A DNA stretch of 64,000 bases from Jiangella alba (lineage in GTDB: Bacteria > Actinomycetota > Actinomycetes > Jiangellales > Jiangellaceae). Below, in pieces: positions 17,784 through 27,600 of the stretch (position 1 is the first letter of the stretch; the number at the start of each line of letters is the position of its first letter). The position numbers were made by a program, and so were the translations under genes. The stretch is taken from the NCBI RefSeq assembly GCF_900106035.1, contig NZ_FNUC01000003.1, positions 1,178,001-1,242,000 of the forward strand, written 5' to 3'. Below the pieces are notes generated by a model that saw nothing but the letters and a program-made list of their open reading frames with translations, made no database searches and had not been told where the DNA came from.

Positions 17784-19919
17784 TCACCGCACGGGGCGAG
17801 GCGTCTCCGTCACGTCAGCCGGTTCCCGGGCCACCAGCGCCGCCGGCGGCTCGGAGCGCCGATACAGGCCGCTGGGCCACCACATGAACCGCCCGATGTC
17901 GAGGTTGAGCGCCGTCACCAGGATCGACCGCACGATCAGCGTGTCCAGCAGCACGCCCAGCGCCACCGTGATCCCGATCTCCGCGAACGCCACCACCGGC
18001 AGCGTCGCCAGTACCGCGAACGTCCCCGCCAGCACCAGGCCGGCCGACGTGATCACGCCGCCGGTGGCGGCGAGGCCGATGAGGGCGCCGCGCCGGGTGC
18101 CGTGCTGCCGCGCCTCCTCGTGGACGCGGGTCATGAGGAAGATGTTGTAGTCGATCCCGAGCGCGACGAGGAACACGAAGACGAACAGCGGGAACGCGGT
18201 GTCGGCGCCGGCGAAGCCCAGCACGTGCTCGAAGATCAGCGAGCTCAGCCCGAGCGCCGCCGCGAACGACAGCACGACCGTGGCGATCAGGATGAGCGGC
18301 GCGACGAACGCGCGCAGCAGGATCATGAGGATGACGAACACCGCGGCCAGCACCAGCGGCATGATCACGACGCTGTCCCGCGACGCCGCGTTCTGGGCGT
18401 CGAGGGCGATCGCGGTGTTGCCGCCGACCAGCGCGTTCGCGTCGGGGACGGCGTGCACGCTGTCGCGGACCGCCTCGACGGTGTCCTGCGCGGCCGGGCT
18501 GTCGGGCGCCGCCTCGAGAGTGCCCTCCATGTAGACGAGGTCGCCGAGCGGCACCGGCTCGGCCACCTCGGCGATGCCGTCGGTGTCCTGGAAGGCCTGC
18601 CGCACGTCGTCGGCCGCCGGGGCGTCGGCGACCACGATCACCGGGCTGCCGGTGCCGGCCGGGAAGTGCCGGGCCAGCGCCTCCTCACCGGTGATGGATG
18701 CGGGCCGGTCGACGAACGCGTCCTTGTTCTCGATGACACCGGTGTTCAGGCCGAGCAGCCCGAGCGCCAGCGCGCCGAGGGCCAGCGAGGTGCCGATCCA
18801 CACGGTGCGCGGCCGGCGCGCGATACCGCGCCCCATCTTCGCCCAGAACCCGCGCTCCGTCGGCTCGGCCGACCCGAACCGCGGCTTCAGCGGCCAGAAC
18901 ACCCACCGCCCGGTGATGACGAGCAGCGCCGGCAGCAGCGTCATCATCGCCGCCAGCCCGATCGCGATGCCGATCGCCAGCACCGGGCCCATCCCGCGGG
19001 TCGAGTTCATCTCCGCGGCCAGCAGGCACAGCATGCCGACGGCGACGGTGGCGGCGCTGGCGACGATGGCCGGGCCGGCGCGGTGCAGCGCGAACGCCAT
19101 CGCCTCGTGCCGGTCCTCGTGCCGGCGCAACTCCTCCCGGTACCGCGCGATCAGCAGCAGCGCGTAGTCGGTGCTGGCGCCGAACACCAGCACCAGCAGG
19201 ATGCCGGCGGTCTGCCCGTTGACGGTGACGTCGGCGTACTCGGCCAGCAGGTAGACGACGGCCTGGGCGGCGGTGAGTGCGGTGAACGCGGAGAAGACCG
19301 GGATGATCCAGAGCGCCGGGCTGCGGTAGGAGATCAGCAGGATGACGATGACGACGCCCATCGCGGCGTAGAGCAGCGTGCCGTCGATGCCCTCGAACGC
19401 GTCGGCGAAGTCGGCGGAGACGCCGGCCGGACCGGCGACGTACGCGTTCAGTCCGTCGGGCGCGTCGCTGACGATGTCGTTCATCTCGTCGACGGCGTCG
19501 CCGAGCGCGAACCAGCCGCCGTCACCGGGATCGATCGGCACGACGACCTGCAGCGCCTCACCGTCCTCGGACGGGATCGGCCCGACGACGTCGCCGCTGA
19601 CGTGCTCGACGTCCGCGAAGGCCTGGGCGTCGGCGGCGGCCGTCGCCTGGTCGTCGGGCGTGATGCCGCCGGTCCGCTCGTAGACGACGATGGCCGGAAG
19701 TTCCTCGCCGGTCTGGAAGGCGTCCTGCTGCACCTCGAACACCTGCGTCGACTCCGCCGAGCCGGGCAGCCACGACGCGGTGTCGTTCTCCTGCGCGCCG
19801 GTCAGCTTCGCCGACAGCGGGAACCCGACGGCCAGCACGATGACCCAGAACGCCAGGACGACCCACTTGGTGCGCCGGCCGCAGACGAGCGGCGCGAGGC
19901 GGCGTCGAGTACTGGCCAT
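17784..19919 (-). CDS. MMPL family RND-type transporter
   Basis: A 711-residue membrane transporter of the actinobacterial MmpL-like family, which export lipids, siderophores or drugs. Two halves each have a large extracytoplasmic loop and about five to six helices. GASTDYALLLIARYREEL and ALGIDYNIFLMTRVHEEA are the paired helix 4/10 motifs bearing the proton-relay Asp-Tyr. ATG 19919 (MASTRRRL) is preferred over an in-frame TTG at 19928. Start and stop give a normal length for the short MMPL group. No biosynthetic neighbours indicate the cargo. Confidence 0.9.
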   Translation of the reverse strand: MASTRRRLAPLVCGRRTKWVVLAFWVIVLAVGFPLSAKLTGAQENDTASWLPGSAESTQVFEVQQDAFQTGEELPAIVVYERTGGITPDDQATAAADAQAFADVEHVSGDVVGPIPSEDGEALQVVVPIDPGDGGWFALGDAVDEMNDIVSDAPDGLNAYVAGPAGVSADFADAFEGIDGTLLYAAMGVVIVILLISYRSPALWIIPVFSAFTALTAAQAVVYLLAEYADVTVNGQTAGILLVLVFGASTDYALLLIARYREELRRHEDRHEAMAFALHRAGPAIVASAATVAVGMLCLLAAEMNSTRGMGPVLAIGIAIGLAAMMTLLPALLVITGRWVFWPLKPRFGSAEPTERGFWAKMGRGIARRPRTVWIGTSLALGALALGLLGLNTGVIENKDAFVDRPASITGEEALARHFPAGTGSPVIVVADAPAADDVRQAFQDTDGIAEVAEPVPLGDLVYMEGTLEAAPDSPAAQDTVEAVRDSVHAVPDANALVGGNTAIALDAQNAASRDSVVIMPLVLAAVFVILMILLRAFVAPLILIATVVLSFAAALGLSSLIFEHVLGFAGADTAFPLFVFVFLVALGIDYNIFLMTRVHEEARQHGTRRGALIGLAATGGVITSAGLVLAGTFAVLATLPVVAFAEIGITVALGVLLDTLIVRSILVTALNLDIGRFMWWPSGLYRRSEPPAALVAREPADVTETPRPVR

Positions 19920-20035
19920 CGCGATCAACCCCCCGGCCGGACGGCGCCGGCCCCCCGTCGGAGTTCCAGACCAGCACGAGTCTAGGCGCGTCCGCTCCGC
20001 CCGGACCCGCTGCGAACCGGATATTTTCTGGGCGC

Positions 20036-20557
20036 ATGATCGTATGGCTGAACGGAACGTTCGGAGCGGGCAAGACGACGACGGCGAAGGAACTGACGGC
20101 GCTGCTGCCCGACGCCCGCATCCTCGACTCCGAGTACGTCGGCATGATGCTGCGCCACGTGCTCGGCTCGCTGCCGGTCGACGACTTCCAGGACTGGCCG
20201 CCGTGGCGCGGGCTGGTCGTCGAGACCGCCGCGCAGGTGCACGCCTACGTCGGGGGCACGCTGGTGGTGCCGCAGACGGTGCTGGTCAAGGCGTACTGGC
20301 AGGAGCTGCGGACGGGGCTGGAGAAGGCCGGGCTCCCGGTGCACCTCGTGCTCCTGCACGCCGATGACGACACGCTGCGGCGGCGCATCGACGGCGACAC
20401 CGTCGAGGCCGGCGCCCGCCAGTGGCGGCTGGACCACCTGGCGCCGTACGCGGCGGCGCTGCCGTGGCTGCGGCCCGCCGCCGACACCGTCGTCGACACC
20501 GCCGGCGCCGAGCCGCGCGCCGTGGCCGAGCGCATCGCCGCCGCCGTCAGGGCGTGA
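20036..20557 (+). CDS. TmrB-like P-loop nucleotide-binding protein
   Basis: A 173-residue soluble P-loop protein. Walker A is GTFGAGKTTT at residues 7-16, right at the N-terminus, as in the TmrB / AAA_33 kinase-like group that includes the Bacillus tunicamycin-resistance protein TmrB. A basic DDDTLRRRIDGD segment could act as the lid. It may be a small-molecule kinase or a drug-binding resistance protein; the sequence does not decide. It ends convergently inside the neighbouring acetyltransferase gene by 11 bases. Confidence 0.75.
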   Translation: MIVWLNGTFGAGKTTTAKELTALLPDARILDSEYVGMMLRHVLGSLPVDDFQDWPPWRGLVVETAAQVHAYVGGTLVVPQTVLVKAYWQELRTGLEKAGLPVHLVLLHADDDTLRRRIDGDTVEAGARQWRLDHLAPYAAALPWLRPAADTVVDTAGAEPRAVAERIAAAVRA

Positions 20558-21632
20558 GCTGCCAGCAGCCTTCGTAGCCGATGGGCGTGAACCCGACGGC
20601 CTCGTTGACGTCGAGCATGTGCCGGTTCTCTTCGGCGTTGAACGTGGTGACCAGCGTGGACGAGGGGCTCAGCTCGGCGAGTCGTTGCAGGTTGGCCACC
20701 TTGAGCAGCATGCCGAGCCGGTGGCCGCGGTGCTCGGACAGCACCAGGGTGTCCTCCTGGACCACCGGGCGAGAGCGGTCGGCCGGCAGGTAGAGCTCGT
20801 TGTGGCCGGCCAGCCGGCCGGTGGGCACGTGTTCGGCGGCGACGGTGAGGCGCTCGCGGCCGCTGCCGGCCAGCTGGCCGTCCCAGCGGGCGAGACGGGC
20901 GGCATCCCACCGCTCGTCGGTGATCTCGAGGCCGGCGCTGGGGATGTCGGCGCTCATGTGCGTCTTCAGCGTGACGAGGTCGTCGACGCGCTCGGGCGGG
21001 GTGGTGCCGGTCCACCCGACGATGCGGTAGTCGTCGCCCGCGGCGGCCTGGGCGGTGGCCCGCTGCGCGGCGAGGACCGCGGGGTCGACCGGCAGCGGCA
21101 GCGCGCTGATGCGGGCCACCTGCTCGAGCCGGTAGCCGTGGCGCAGCAGGAACCGCACGCCGGGGTCGTCCGCGGACACCCAGCCGAAGCCGGTCGGCGA
21201 GTCGACGCGCTCGCCGGTGGCCGGGCGGGTGTGGATGGCCTCGGCCTGCAGCGTCGGGCGGCCGGAGGCCAGCGCGAGCGTCGTCAGGTGGTCGAGCAGC
21301 ACCGTGCCGATGCCGCGCCGCCGGTACTGCGGCAGCACCTCGACCGACACCCACGACGCGCTCGCGCCCTCCTCGGTCTGCCACGCCAGGATGGCCCGTC
21401 CGACGATGCGGCCGTCGACGCGGGCGACGAACAGCCGGTTCGGCTCGTCCTCCTGGACCAGGTAGACGGGCAGTAGTTCGCGAGCGGAGTAGTTCAGCAC
21501 GTCGGTGCCCATGATCTGGGTCTCGATCGCGTTGCGGACCTCGACCATCTCGGCGAAGTCGGCCGCGCCGGGCTCGTCCATCGAGGCCGGGATCTCCAGC
21601 TCGTCGATGACGATCGTGGTGTCGGTGCTCAT
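20547..21632 (-). CDS. Two-domain GNAT acetyltransferase, copy 1
   Basis: A 361-residue protein with two GNAT folds. The first domain carries the acetyl-CoA loop in VEVLPQYRRRGIGTVLLDHL (about 115-133). The second has TLVLSEHRGHRLGMLLK (about 290). Such tandem GNAT proteins are common in actinomycetes, often with unknown acceptors; mycothiol synthase has this layout but a different sequence. The last 60 residues are almost identical to copy 2 while the N-terminal third is clearly diverged. It appears leaderless (TAGCGT 6 bases before the ATG). Confidence 0.88.
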   Translation of the reverse strand: MSTDTTIVIDELEIPASMDEPGAADFAEMVEVRNAIETQIMGTDVLNYSARELLPVYLVQEDEPNRLFVARVDGRIVGRAILAWQTEEGASASWVSVEVLPQYRRRGIGTVLLDHLTTLALASGRPTLQAEAIHTRPATGERVDSPTGFGWVSADDPGVRFLLRHGYRLEQVARISALPLPVDPAVLAAQRATAQAAAGDDYRIVGWTGTTPPERVDDLVTLKTHMSADIPSAGLEITDERWDAARLARWDGQLAGSGRERLTVAAEHVPTGRLAGHNELYLPADRSRPVVQEDTLVLSEHRGHRLGMLLKVANLQRLAELSPSSTLVTTFNAEENRHMLDVNEAVGFTPIGYEGCWQLTP

Positions 21633-21638
21633 GATCGG

Positions 21639-21644
21639 ACGCTA
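21639..21644 (-). promoter_or_regulatory. Leaderless -10 box for GNAT copy 1
   Basis: TAGCGT (TANNNT type) ends 6 bases before the ATG at 21632; no ribosome site is present. Confidence 0.55.
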
Positions 21645-21694
21645 GCCCTCCGGCGGCGGCCGGCGCACCGGGTTTTACGGTCACGGCGCCGCCG

Positions 21695-22777
21695 TCAGGG
21701 CGTGAGCTGCCAGCAGCCCTCGTAGCCGATGGGTGCGAACCCGACGGCCTCGTTGACGTCGAGCATGTGCCGGTTCTCCTCGGCGTTGAACGTGGTGACG
21801 AGCGTGGAGGACGGGCTCAGCTCGGCGAGTCGTTGCAGGTTGGCCACCTTGAGCAGCATGCCGAGCCGGTGGCCGCGGTGCTCGGACAGCACCAGGGTGT
21901 CCTCCTGGATGACCGGGCGGCTGCGGTCGCGCGGGAGGACCAGCACGTTGTGACCGGCCAGCCGCCCGGTGGGCACGTGCTCGGCGGCGACCGTGAGCCG
22001 GGTGCGGCCGGTGGCGGCGAGGAGGTCGTCCACGCGGGCGAGACGGGCGGCGTCCCACTGCTCGTCGGTGGTCTCGAGGGCGGCGGTGGGGATGTCGGTG
22101 CTCATGCGCGCCATGAGCGTGACGAGGTCGTCGACCCGGTCGGCGGGGGTCGGGCCGGTCCACCCGACGATGCGGTAGTCGTCGCCCGCGGCGGCCTGGG
22201 CGGCGGCCCGTTTCGCCGCGAGCAGTTCGGGGTCGACCGGCAGCGGCAGCGCGCTGATGCGGGCCACCTGCTCGAGCCGGTAGCCGCGGGCGAGCAGGAA
22301 CCGCACGCCGGGATCGGCGTCGGACAGCCAGCCGAAGCCGGTCGGCGCCTCGACCCGCTCGCCGCCGCCCGGCCGCGAGTGGATGACGGCGGCCTGCAGC
22401 GTCGGCCGGCCGGACGCCAGCGCGAGCGTCGTCAGGTGGTCGAGCAGCGCCGTGCCGATGCCGCGGCGCCGGTACTGCGGCAGCACCTCGACCTCGGCCC
22501 AGGTGACGGTGGCGTCGTCCTCGGGCTGCCACGACAGGTGCCCGGTGCCGACGATGCGGCCGTCGGCGCGGGCGACGAAGATGCGGACCGGGTGGTCCTC
22601 CTGCGCCTGGTAGTCGGACAGCAGCTGGCGCGCGGGCAGCGTGAGCGCGTCGGTGCCGAGCGCCTGGGTCTCGATGAGGTTGCCGATGTCGATCAGCTCG
22701 GTGAACGCGGCCGCCTCGGGCGTGTCCATCGACCGCGGGATCGGCAGCTCCTCGACGAGGACGGTGTCGGTGCTCAT
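21695..22777 (-). CDS. Two-domain GNAT acetyltransferase, copy 2
   Basis: A 360-residue paralogue of the neighbouring gene with the same two GNAT domains (VEVLPQYRRRGIGTALLDHL and TLVLSEHRGHRLGML). N-terminal residues 1-90 differ at roughly half the positions, while the C-terminal 60 differ at about two. Each copy keeps an intact frame and its own leaderless promoter, so both are probably expressed. Acceptor unknown; divergence in the N-terminal domain may mean a changed substrate. Confidence 0.88.
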   Translation of the reverse strand: MSTDTVLVEELPIPRSMDTPEAAAFTELIDIGNLIETQALGTDALTLPARQLLSDYQAQEDHPVRIFVARADGRIVGTGHLSWQPEDDATVTWAEVEVLPQYRRRGIGTALLDHLTTLALASGRPTLQAAVIHSRPGGGERVEAPTGFGWLSDADPGVRFLLARGYRLEQVARISALPLPVDPELLAAKRAAAQAAAGDDYRIVGWTGPTPADRVDDLVTLMARMSTDIPTAALETTDEQWDAARLARVDDLLAATGRTRLTVAAEHVPTGRLAGHNVLVLPRDRSRPVIQEDTLVLSEHRGHRLGMLLKVANLQRLAELSPSSTLVTTFNAEENRHMLDVNEAVGFAPIGYEGCWQLTP

Positions 22778-22783
22778 GATCGG

Positions 22784-22789
22784 ACGCTA
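22784..22789 (-). promoter_or_regulatory. Leaderless -10 box for GNAT copy 2
   Basis: TAGCGT ends 6 bases before the ATG at 22777, in the same context as copy 1. Confidence 0.55.
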
Positions 22790-22820
22790 ACCCGGGCGGA
22801 GCCGCCGGCGCACCCGGTTT

Positions 22821-23501
22821 TCAGCTCGCTGCCAGCGCCTCGGCGTACTCGCTGACCAGCAGGTATCGCGCCGCGGCGTCCTCGGTGACGGACGGGTAGC
22901 GCGGCGACGGGTCGAGGAAGACGTTGTCGTCGACGTCGTCGTTCACGGCCGACACCTCGCCGGCCAGCAGGACCCCGCCGTCGGCCCAGAAACGGTGGTA
23001 GACGCCGGCCGGCACCTGCACGCTCTGCCCGGGCTCCAGCCGCAGCGGCGACCCACCCCGCACCGCCCGCTCCAGCCCGTCGACCAGCGTGACGACCTCG
23101 CCGTCGCCGGACTCGGGGCGCAGCTCGACGACCAGCTCGGCGCCGCCGCGGTTGATGATGTCCTCGGTCTTGCGCCGGTGCAGGTGCATCGGCGTCTCCT
23201 GGCCGTCGCGCGCGACGAGGAACTTCTCCGCGTACGTCTGCCCGGCCCCGGCGTCGCGCTCGGCCAGGGTGCCGTTGCGCAGGGTGCACAGGACCAGCCC
23301 GATGTGGTCGAACCGGCCGCGGCCGAAGTCGGTGACGTCCCAGCCCAGGCCGCGTTCCAGTGCCGGCCGCGCACCCGGCGTCGGCGCGGCGGCGAGCCAG
23401 TCGGCCCGCGTCCAGGACGCGAAGGCGGGCAACGCGATGCCGGCCTCGGCCGCCCGCGCGCGGGCGTCGTCGATGGCGGCGTCGATGCGGGACCTGTGCA
23501 T
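22821..23501 (-). CDS. D-lyxose ketol-isomerase-like cupin protein
   Basis: A 226-residue cupin that matches the D-lyxose/D-mannose ketol-isomerase family, which interconverts D-lyxose and D-xylulose with a divalent metal. Family marks are KFLVARDGQETPMHLHRRK and KTEDIINRGG, then PAGVYHRFW and GEVSAVNDDVDDN. The paired histidines (HLH), a glutamate and the later H supply the metal site. ATG 23501 is chosen because a TAGACT -10 box stands 7 bases upstream and a longer frame would run into the next gene. No other pentose genes adjoin it. Confidence 0.82.
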   Translation of the reverse strand: MHRSRIDAAIDDARARAAEAGIALPAFASWTRADWLAAAPTPGARPALERGLGWDVTDFGRGRFDHIGLVLCTLRNGTLAERDAGAGQTYAEKFLVARDGQETPMHLHRRKTEDIINRGGAELVVELRPESGDGEVVTLVDGLERAVRGGSPLRLEPGQSVQVPAGVYHRFWADGGVLLAGEVSAVNDDVDDNVFLDPSPRYPSVTEDAAARYLLVSEYAEALAAS

Positions 23502-23508
23502 GCGCGGC

Positions 23509-23514
23509 AGTCTA
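23509..23514 (-). promoter_or_regulatory. Leaderless -10 box for the isomerase gene
   Basis: TAGACT 7 bases upstream of the ATG at 23501. Confidence 0.5.
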
Positions 23515-23523
23515 GGGATGCGG

Positions 23524-24540
23524 TCAGAGCCAGCCGCGGCGGGCCGCAGCCAGTCCGGCCTGGAACCGCGTCTCCGCACCCAGCTCCTCCAGCAGCGCCG
23601 CGATCCGCCGCCGGGTCGTGCGGTAGCTCCAGTCGAGGTGGTTGGCGATCGCCTGGTCCTTCATCCCGCTGGCCAGGAGCGCGAGCAGCCGCCGGTCGTC
23701 CGGCCCAGGGGCCACGGTGTCCGGCTCGCTCGGCGCGGTGAGCGGGGTCGCGCGCTCCCACAACTCGTCGAACACGTACAGCAGGACGTCCAGCAGCGAA
23801 CACGGGTGCACCACGATGGCGCCGGAGACGTCGCGCTGGTTCAGCGACTGCGGGACGAACGCCAGCTTGCGGTCGAACGTGGCCAGTTTCAGCGGGAGCC
23901 GCGATGTGACCCGCGCCTGCTCACCCGCCTCGACATAGCCGAGGATCGCGTCGGTCGCGAGCGGCGAGCGCTCCAGCGCCGCGCGGTCGTAGATCGCCTT
24001 GCAGGTGACGCCGCGGGCCAGGATCTCGAACTCCAGGTCGTTGGAGCGGGGACCGCGCGGGCCGGAATAGGGCGGGGTATCGAGCACCTGGATCTCGCTG
24101 GTGGCCGAACGCTGCAGTTGGTCGAACCGGCGCAGCACGGCCTCGGAACCGGTGACGATCTCGCAGAGCTCGTTGCGCTCGGCCTCGAGCCCTTCGCGGT
24201 AGTCGTCCATGAGCAACGCCCCGAGCGTCCGGATGCGGCCCAGCTGCGCCTCCTTGTCGCGGACCAGCGCTTCCAGCCCGACGTCGGGAGCCGCCGGCAG
24301 GAACCGGGCGACGGCCCCGGCGGACCGGCTCACCAGGCCGGCGCGTTCCAGGACCGCCAGAGCGCGGCGGCTGCGCGGCCGGGGGAGCTCGAGGATCTCG
24401 GCCAGCTCGGTCGTCGTCGATCCGGGCAGCCGCAGCAGCGTCCGGTACACGCGCTCCTCGACCGAGCCGATGCCGAGCGCGCCGAGCGCCACGGAGTCGG
24501 CGTCGGAATCGGCCGGGAGGCCAGTTCTGTCCATGGCCAT
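23524..24540 (-). CDS. TrmB/LuxR hybrid transcriptional regulator
   Basis: A 338-residue regulator with two DNA-binding regions. The N-terminal TrmB-like winged helix (GSVEERVYRTLLRLPGSTTTELAEIL, shown here only in part: VYRTLLRLPGSTTTEL) is at about 25-80, followed by a coiled-coil-like stretch and a phospholipase-D-like sensor region. The C-terminus has a LuxR-type helix-turn-helix (LLASGMKDQAIANHLDWSYR, about 290-330). This architecture is widespread in actinomycetes next to secreted enzymes. It is divergent from the large subtilase gene, 84 bases away, so it may control that gene. ATG 24540 follows a TAGGCT box. Confidence 0.85.
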   Translation of the reverse strand: MAMDRTGLPADSDADSVALGALGIGSVEERVYRTLLRLPGSTTTELAEILELPRPRSRRALAVLERAGLVSRSAGAVARFLPAAPDVGLEALVRDKEAQLGRIRTLGALLMDDYREGLEAERNELCEIVTGSEAVLRRFDQLQRSATSEIQVLDTPPYSGPRGPRSNDLEFEILARGVTCKAIYDRAALERSPLATDAILGYVEAGEQARVTSRLPLKLATFDRKLAFVPQSLNQRDVSGAIVVHPCSLLDVLLYVFDELWERATPLTAPSEPDTVAPGPDDRRLLALLASGMKDQAIANHLDWSYRTTRRRIAALLEELGAETRFQAGLAAARRGWL

Positions 24541-24548
24541 AGCTGGCC

Positions 24549-24554
24549 AGCCTA
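24549..24554 (-). promoter_or_regulatory. Leaderless -10 box for the TrmB/LuxR regulator
   Basis: TAGGCT lies 8 bases upstream of the ATG at 24540, within the divergent gap shared with the subtilase. Confidence 0.5.
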
Positions 24555-24623
24555 GTGCCTGGACAGCTGGATCCGGCATCGCGGACCATACCGGCAATTC
24601 ACGCCAGCGTCGGAAGGCCGAGC

Positions 24624-27600
24624 ATGCCCGTGCGCACCCGCGTCGCCGCCCTCACGTCCGCCGTCGTCGTCCTCGGTTCCCTGGCGCTCGCCGGCCCGGC
24701 AGCGTCGACCGGCGGCGTCGCCACCGCAGTGGGCGACGCCGCGGACGCCTGGACCGCGAAGGTGGAGGACGACGTCGTGTCGGCGCTCGCCGCCGGCGAG
24801 ACCACCGACGTGATGATCGCGTTCGAGGAGCGCGCCGACCTGGCCGCCGCTGCGCGGATCGACGACTGGGACGAGCGCGGCGCCGCTGTGGTCGCCGCCC
24901 TGCAGGAGACCGCGGCGGACAGCCAGAGCGCCACCCGCGCGGAGCTGGACGCGGCCGGCGCCGACTACGAGGCGTACTGGATCGCCAACGCGATCCTGGT
25001 CCGCGACGCGACGGAGGCGATCGCCCGGCGGGTCGCCGCGCAGCCGGGTGTGGACCAGGTGCTCGAGGTCGCCGAGTACGACGTCCCGGAGCTGCTGCCG
25101 GCCGATCCCGCGGCCACGACGGCAGCGCAGGAGGCGGCCGCCGCGGCCGCCGCCGAATGGGGGGTCGGCGCCGTCCACGCCGACCGCGTCTGGTCCGAGA
25201 TCGACGTGCGCGGCGAAGGGCTGGTCATCGCCAACATCGACACCGGCGTGCAGTTCGACCATCCGGCCCTGGCGGCGCGCTACCGCGGCGCGAACGCCGA
25301 CGGCACCGTCAGCCACGACTACAACTGGTACGACCCCGCCCGCGTCTGCCCGAGCGCCGCGCCGTGCGACAACCAGGGCCACGGCACGCACACGATGGGC
25401 ACGATGGCCGGCGGCGATGAGGGCGGCACCGCGATCGGTGTCGCGCCCGGCGCCCGCTGGATCGCCGCGAAGGGCTGCGAGGCCACAGCCCAGGCGGCCT
25501 GCACGATCACGTCATTGGTCGCGTCCGGCCAGTGGACCCTCGCCCCGACCGACACCCACGGCCGGAACCCGCGCATCGACCTGCGCCCGCACGTCGTCAA
25601 CAACTCGTGGGGCGCCGACACGCTGGGGTTCGCCGACCCGTTCTACGACCAGATCGTCGAAGCCTGGAACGCGGCCGGCGTCTTCGCGGTCTTCTCCAGC
25701 GGCAACGACGGCGCCAACGGCTGCACCACTGTCGGGTCGCCGGCCGACTCGCCGGGCGCTTACTCCGTCGGCGCGCACGACGCCGCGAACCTCATCGCGC
25801 CGTTCTCCAGCCGCGGGCCGGGCCCGAACGGCCGGATCCGGCCGGACGTCGCGGCACCCGGCGTCGCGGTCCGGTCCAGCGTCCCCGGCAGCGGCTACGG
25901 GACGGCCAACGGCACGTCCATGGCGGCGCCGCACGTCACGGCGACCGTAGCGCTCATGTGGGCGGCCGCGCCGTCGCTGATCGGCGACATCGACGGCACC
26001 CGCGAGCTGCTCGGCACGACCGCCGTCGACACCCCGAACGCCGAGTGCGGTGGCACCGAGCAGCGCAACAACGCGTTCGGCGAGGGCCGCCTCGACGCGT
26101 TCGCGGCGGTCACGGCCTCGCCGATCGGCGCGACCGGGCTGGTCTCCGGCGTCGTCACCGATGGCGCCACCGGCGAGCCGGTGCCGGGGGTCCAGCTCCG
26201 CGCCACCAGCGACGGCTACCAGCGCACGACGGTGACCGGCCCGGACGGCCGCTACGAGATGGCGCTGGTCGCCGGGACCTACGAGATGACGGCTACGGCG
26301 TACGGCTTCGCGCCCGGCGGCGCGAGCGGTGTGGTCGTCACCGAGGACGCGACCACGACCCTGGACCTCGACCTGACGGCGCTCCCGTCGGTGACCGTCA
26401 GCGGCACCGTCGCCGACGGCTCCGGCCAGGGCTGGCCTCTGTACGCGGGCATCAGCATCGCCGGCTACCCGCACGGCACCGTGTGGACCGACCCCGAGAC
26501 CGGTCGCTACGAGGTCGAGTTGCCGGCGTCGACCGCGTACACGCTCACCGTCCGGCCTCACGCCGACGGCTATGCGACGTCCAGCCGCACGGTCGAGGTC
26601 GGCGACGGCGATCTGACGGCTGACTTCGCCGCCTCCGTCGTCACCGACGAGTGCCTGGCGCCCGGCTACGCTCCCGCCCACCGCGGCGCGTTCGCGGCCT
26701 TCGACGACGGCCTGCCGGCCGGCTGGGCCGTGCAGACGGTGCGTGGCAACGGCTGGGAGACCGGCGACTCCGGTGCTCGTGGCAACCTCACCGGGGGCGC
26801 CGGCGGCTTCGCGAGCATCGACAGCGCCTCCGGGCAGTTGCTGGAGGACGGAGTGCTGGTCTCCGCGCCGGCCGACCTCACCGGCGTCGCCGCACCGGTG
26901 TTGTCGTTCCGGACCGACCTGCTGTTGTCGCGCGGCGTGGCCGAGGCGGACCTCTCGGTCGACGGCGGCGCGACCTGGCAGAACGTCTGGCGGCGGACGG
27001 CGCACCAGCGCGGCCCGCGGCAGGAACGAGTGCCGCTGCCCGGGGCCGGTGGCGTCGACGGTGTGCTCGTGCGCTTCCACTACCGGAACGACACCGCGAA
27101 CAACGGCTGGTGGCAGCTCGACGACGTGCTCGTGGGGGAGCGGTCCTGCGAGCCGGTCGAGGGCGGCATCGTGCTCGGCCAGGTGCGCGACGACCGCACT
27201 GGGGCGCCGCTCGACGGCGCCACCCTGCGTAGTGCCGACGGCGCGGTCGACGTCACCGCGACGGCCACGCCGGGCGACCCGGGCCTCGGCGGAGGCTTCT
27301 ACGCGGCCTTCGTCGTGGGCGCCGGGGACCACGAGTTGACCGCCGCGCACGACCTCGGCCAGCACGGGAGGCGGACCCAGACCGTGACCGTCGACCCCGG
27401 CAGCGTCACCCGGGCCGACTTCGAGCTGGGCACCGGAGAGCTCGAGGTGAGCACCTCAGCCGTCGAGGAGCAGGTCGAGGTGGGTGCCACTCGGACCGCC
27501 ACCGTCACCATCACCAACACGGGCACCGGGCCCGCCACCTTCGAGCTGGCCGAGCGGAACGCCGGCTTCGACCAGCAGCGGGAGACGCTCACGGCCCTCC

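Larger units (their letters stand above)
20539..22820. repeat. Tandem direct duplication of an acetyltransferase gene with its promoter
   Basis: Copy 1 is about 20539-21660 and copy 2 about 21687-22820, with a constant offset of 1148 bases at the 3' ends. Identity is nearly complete over the first 200 bases (the C-terminal codons) and falls towards the gene starts. The region just upstream of each ATG, including the TAGCGT -10 box and a GCCGGCGCACC-GGTTTT stretch, is again similar. Confidence 0.85.
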
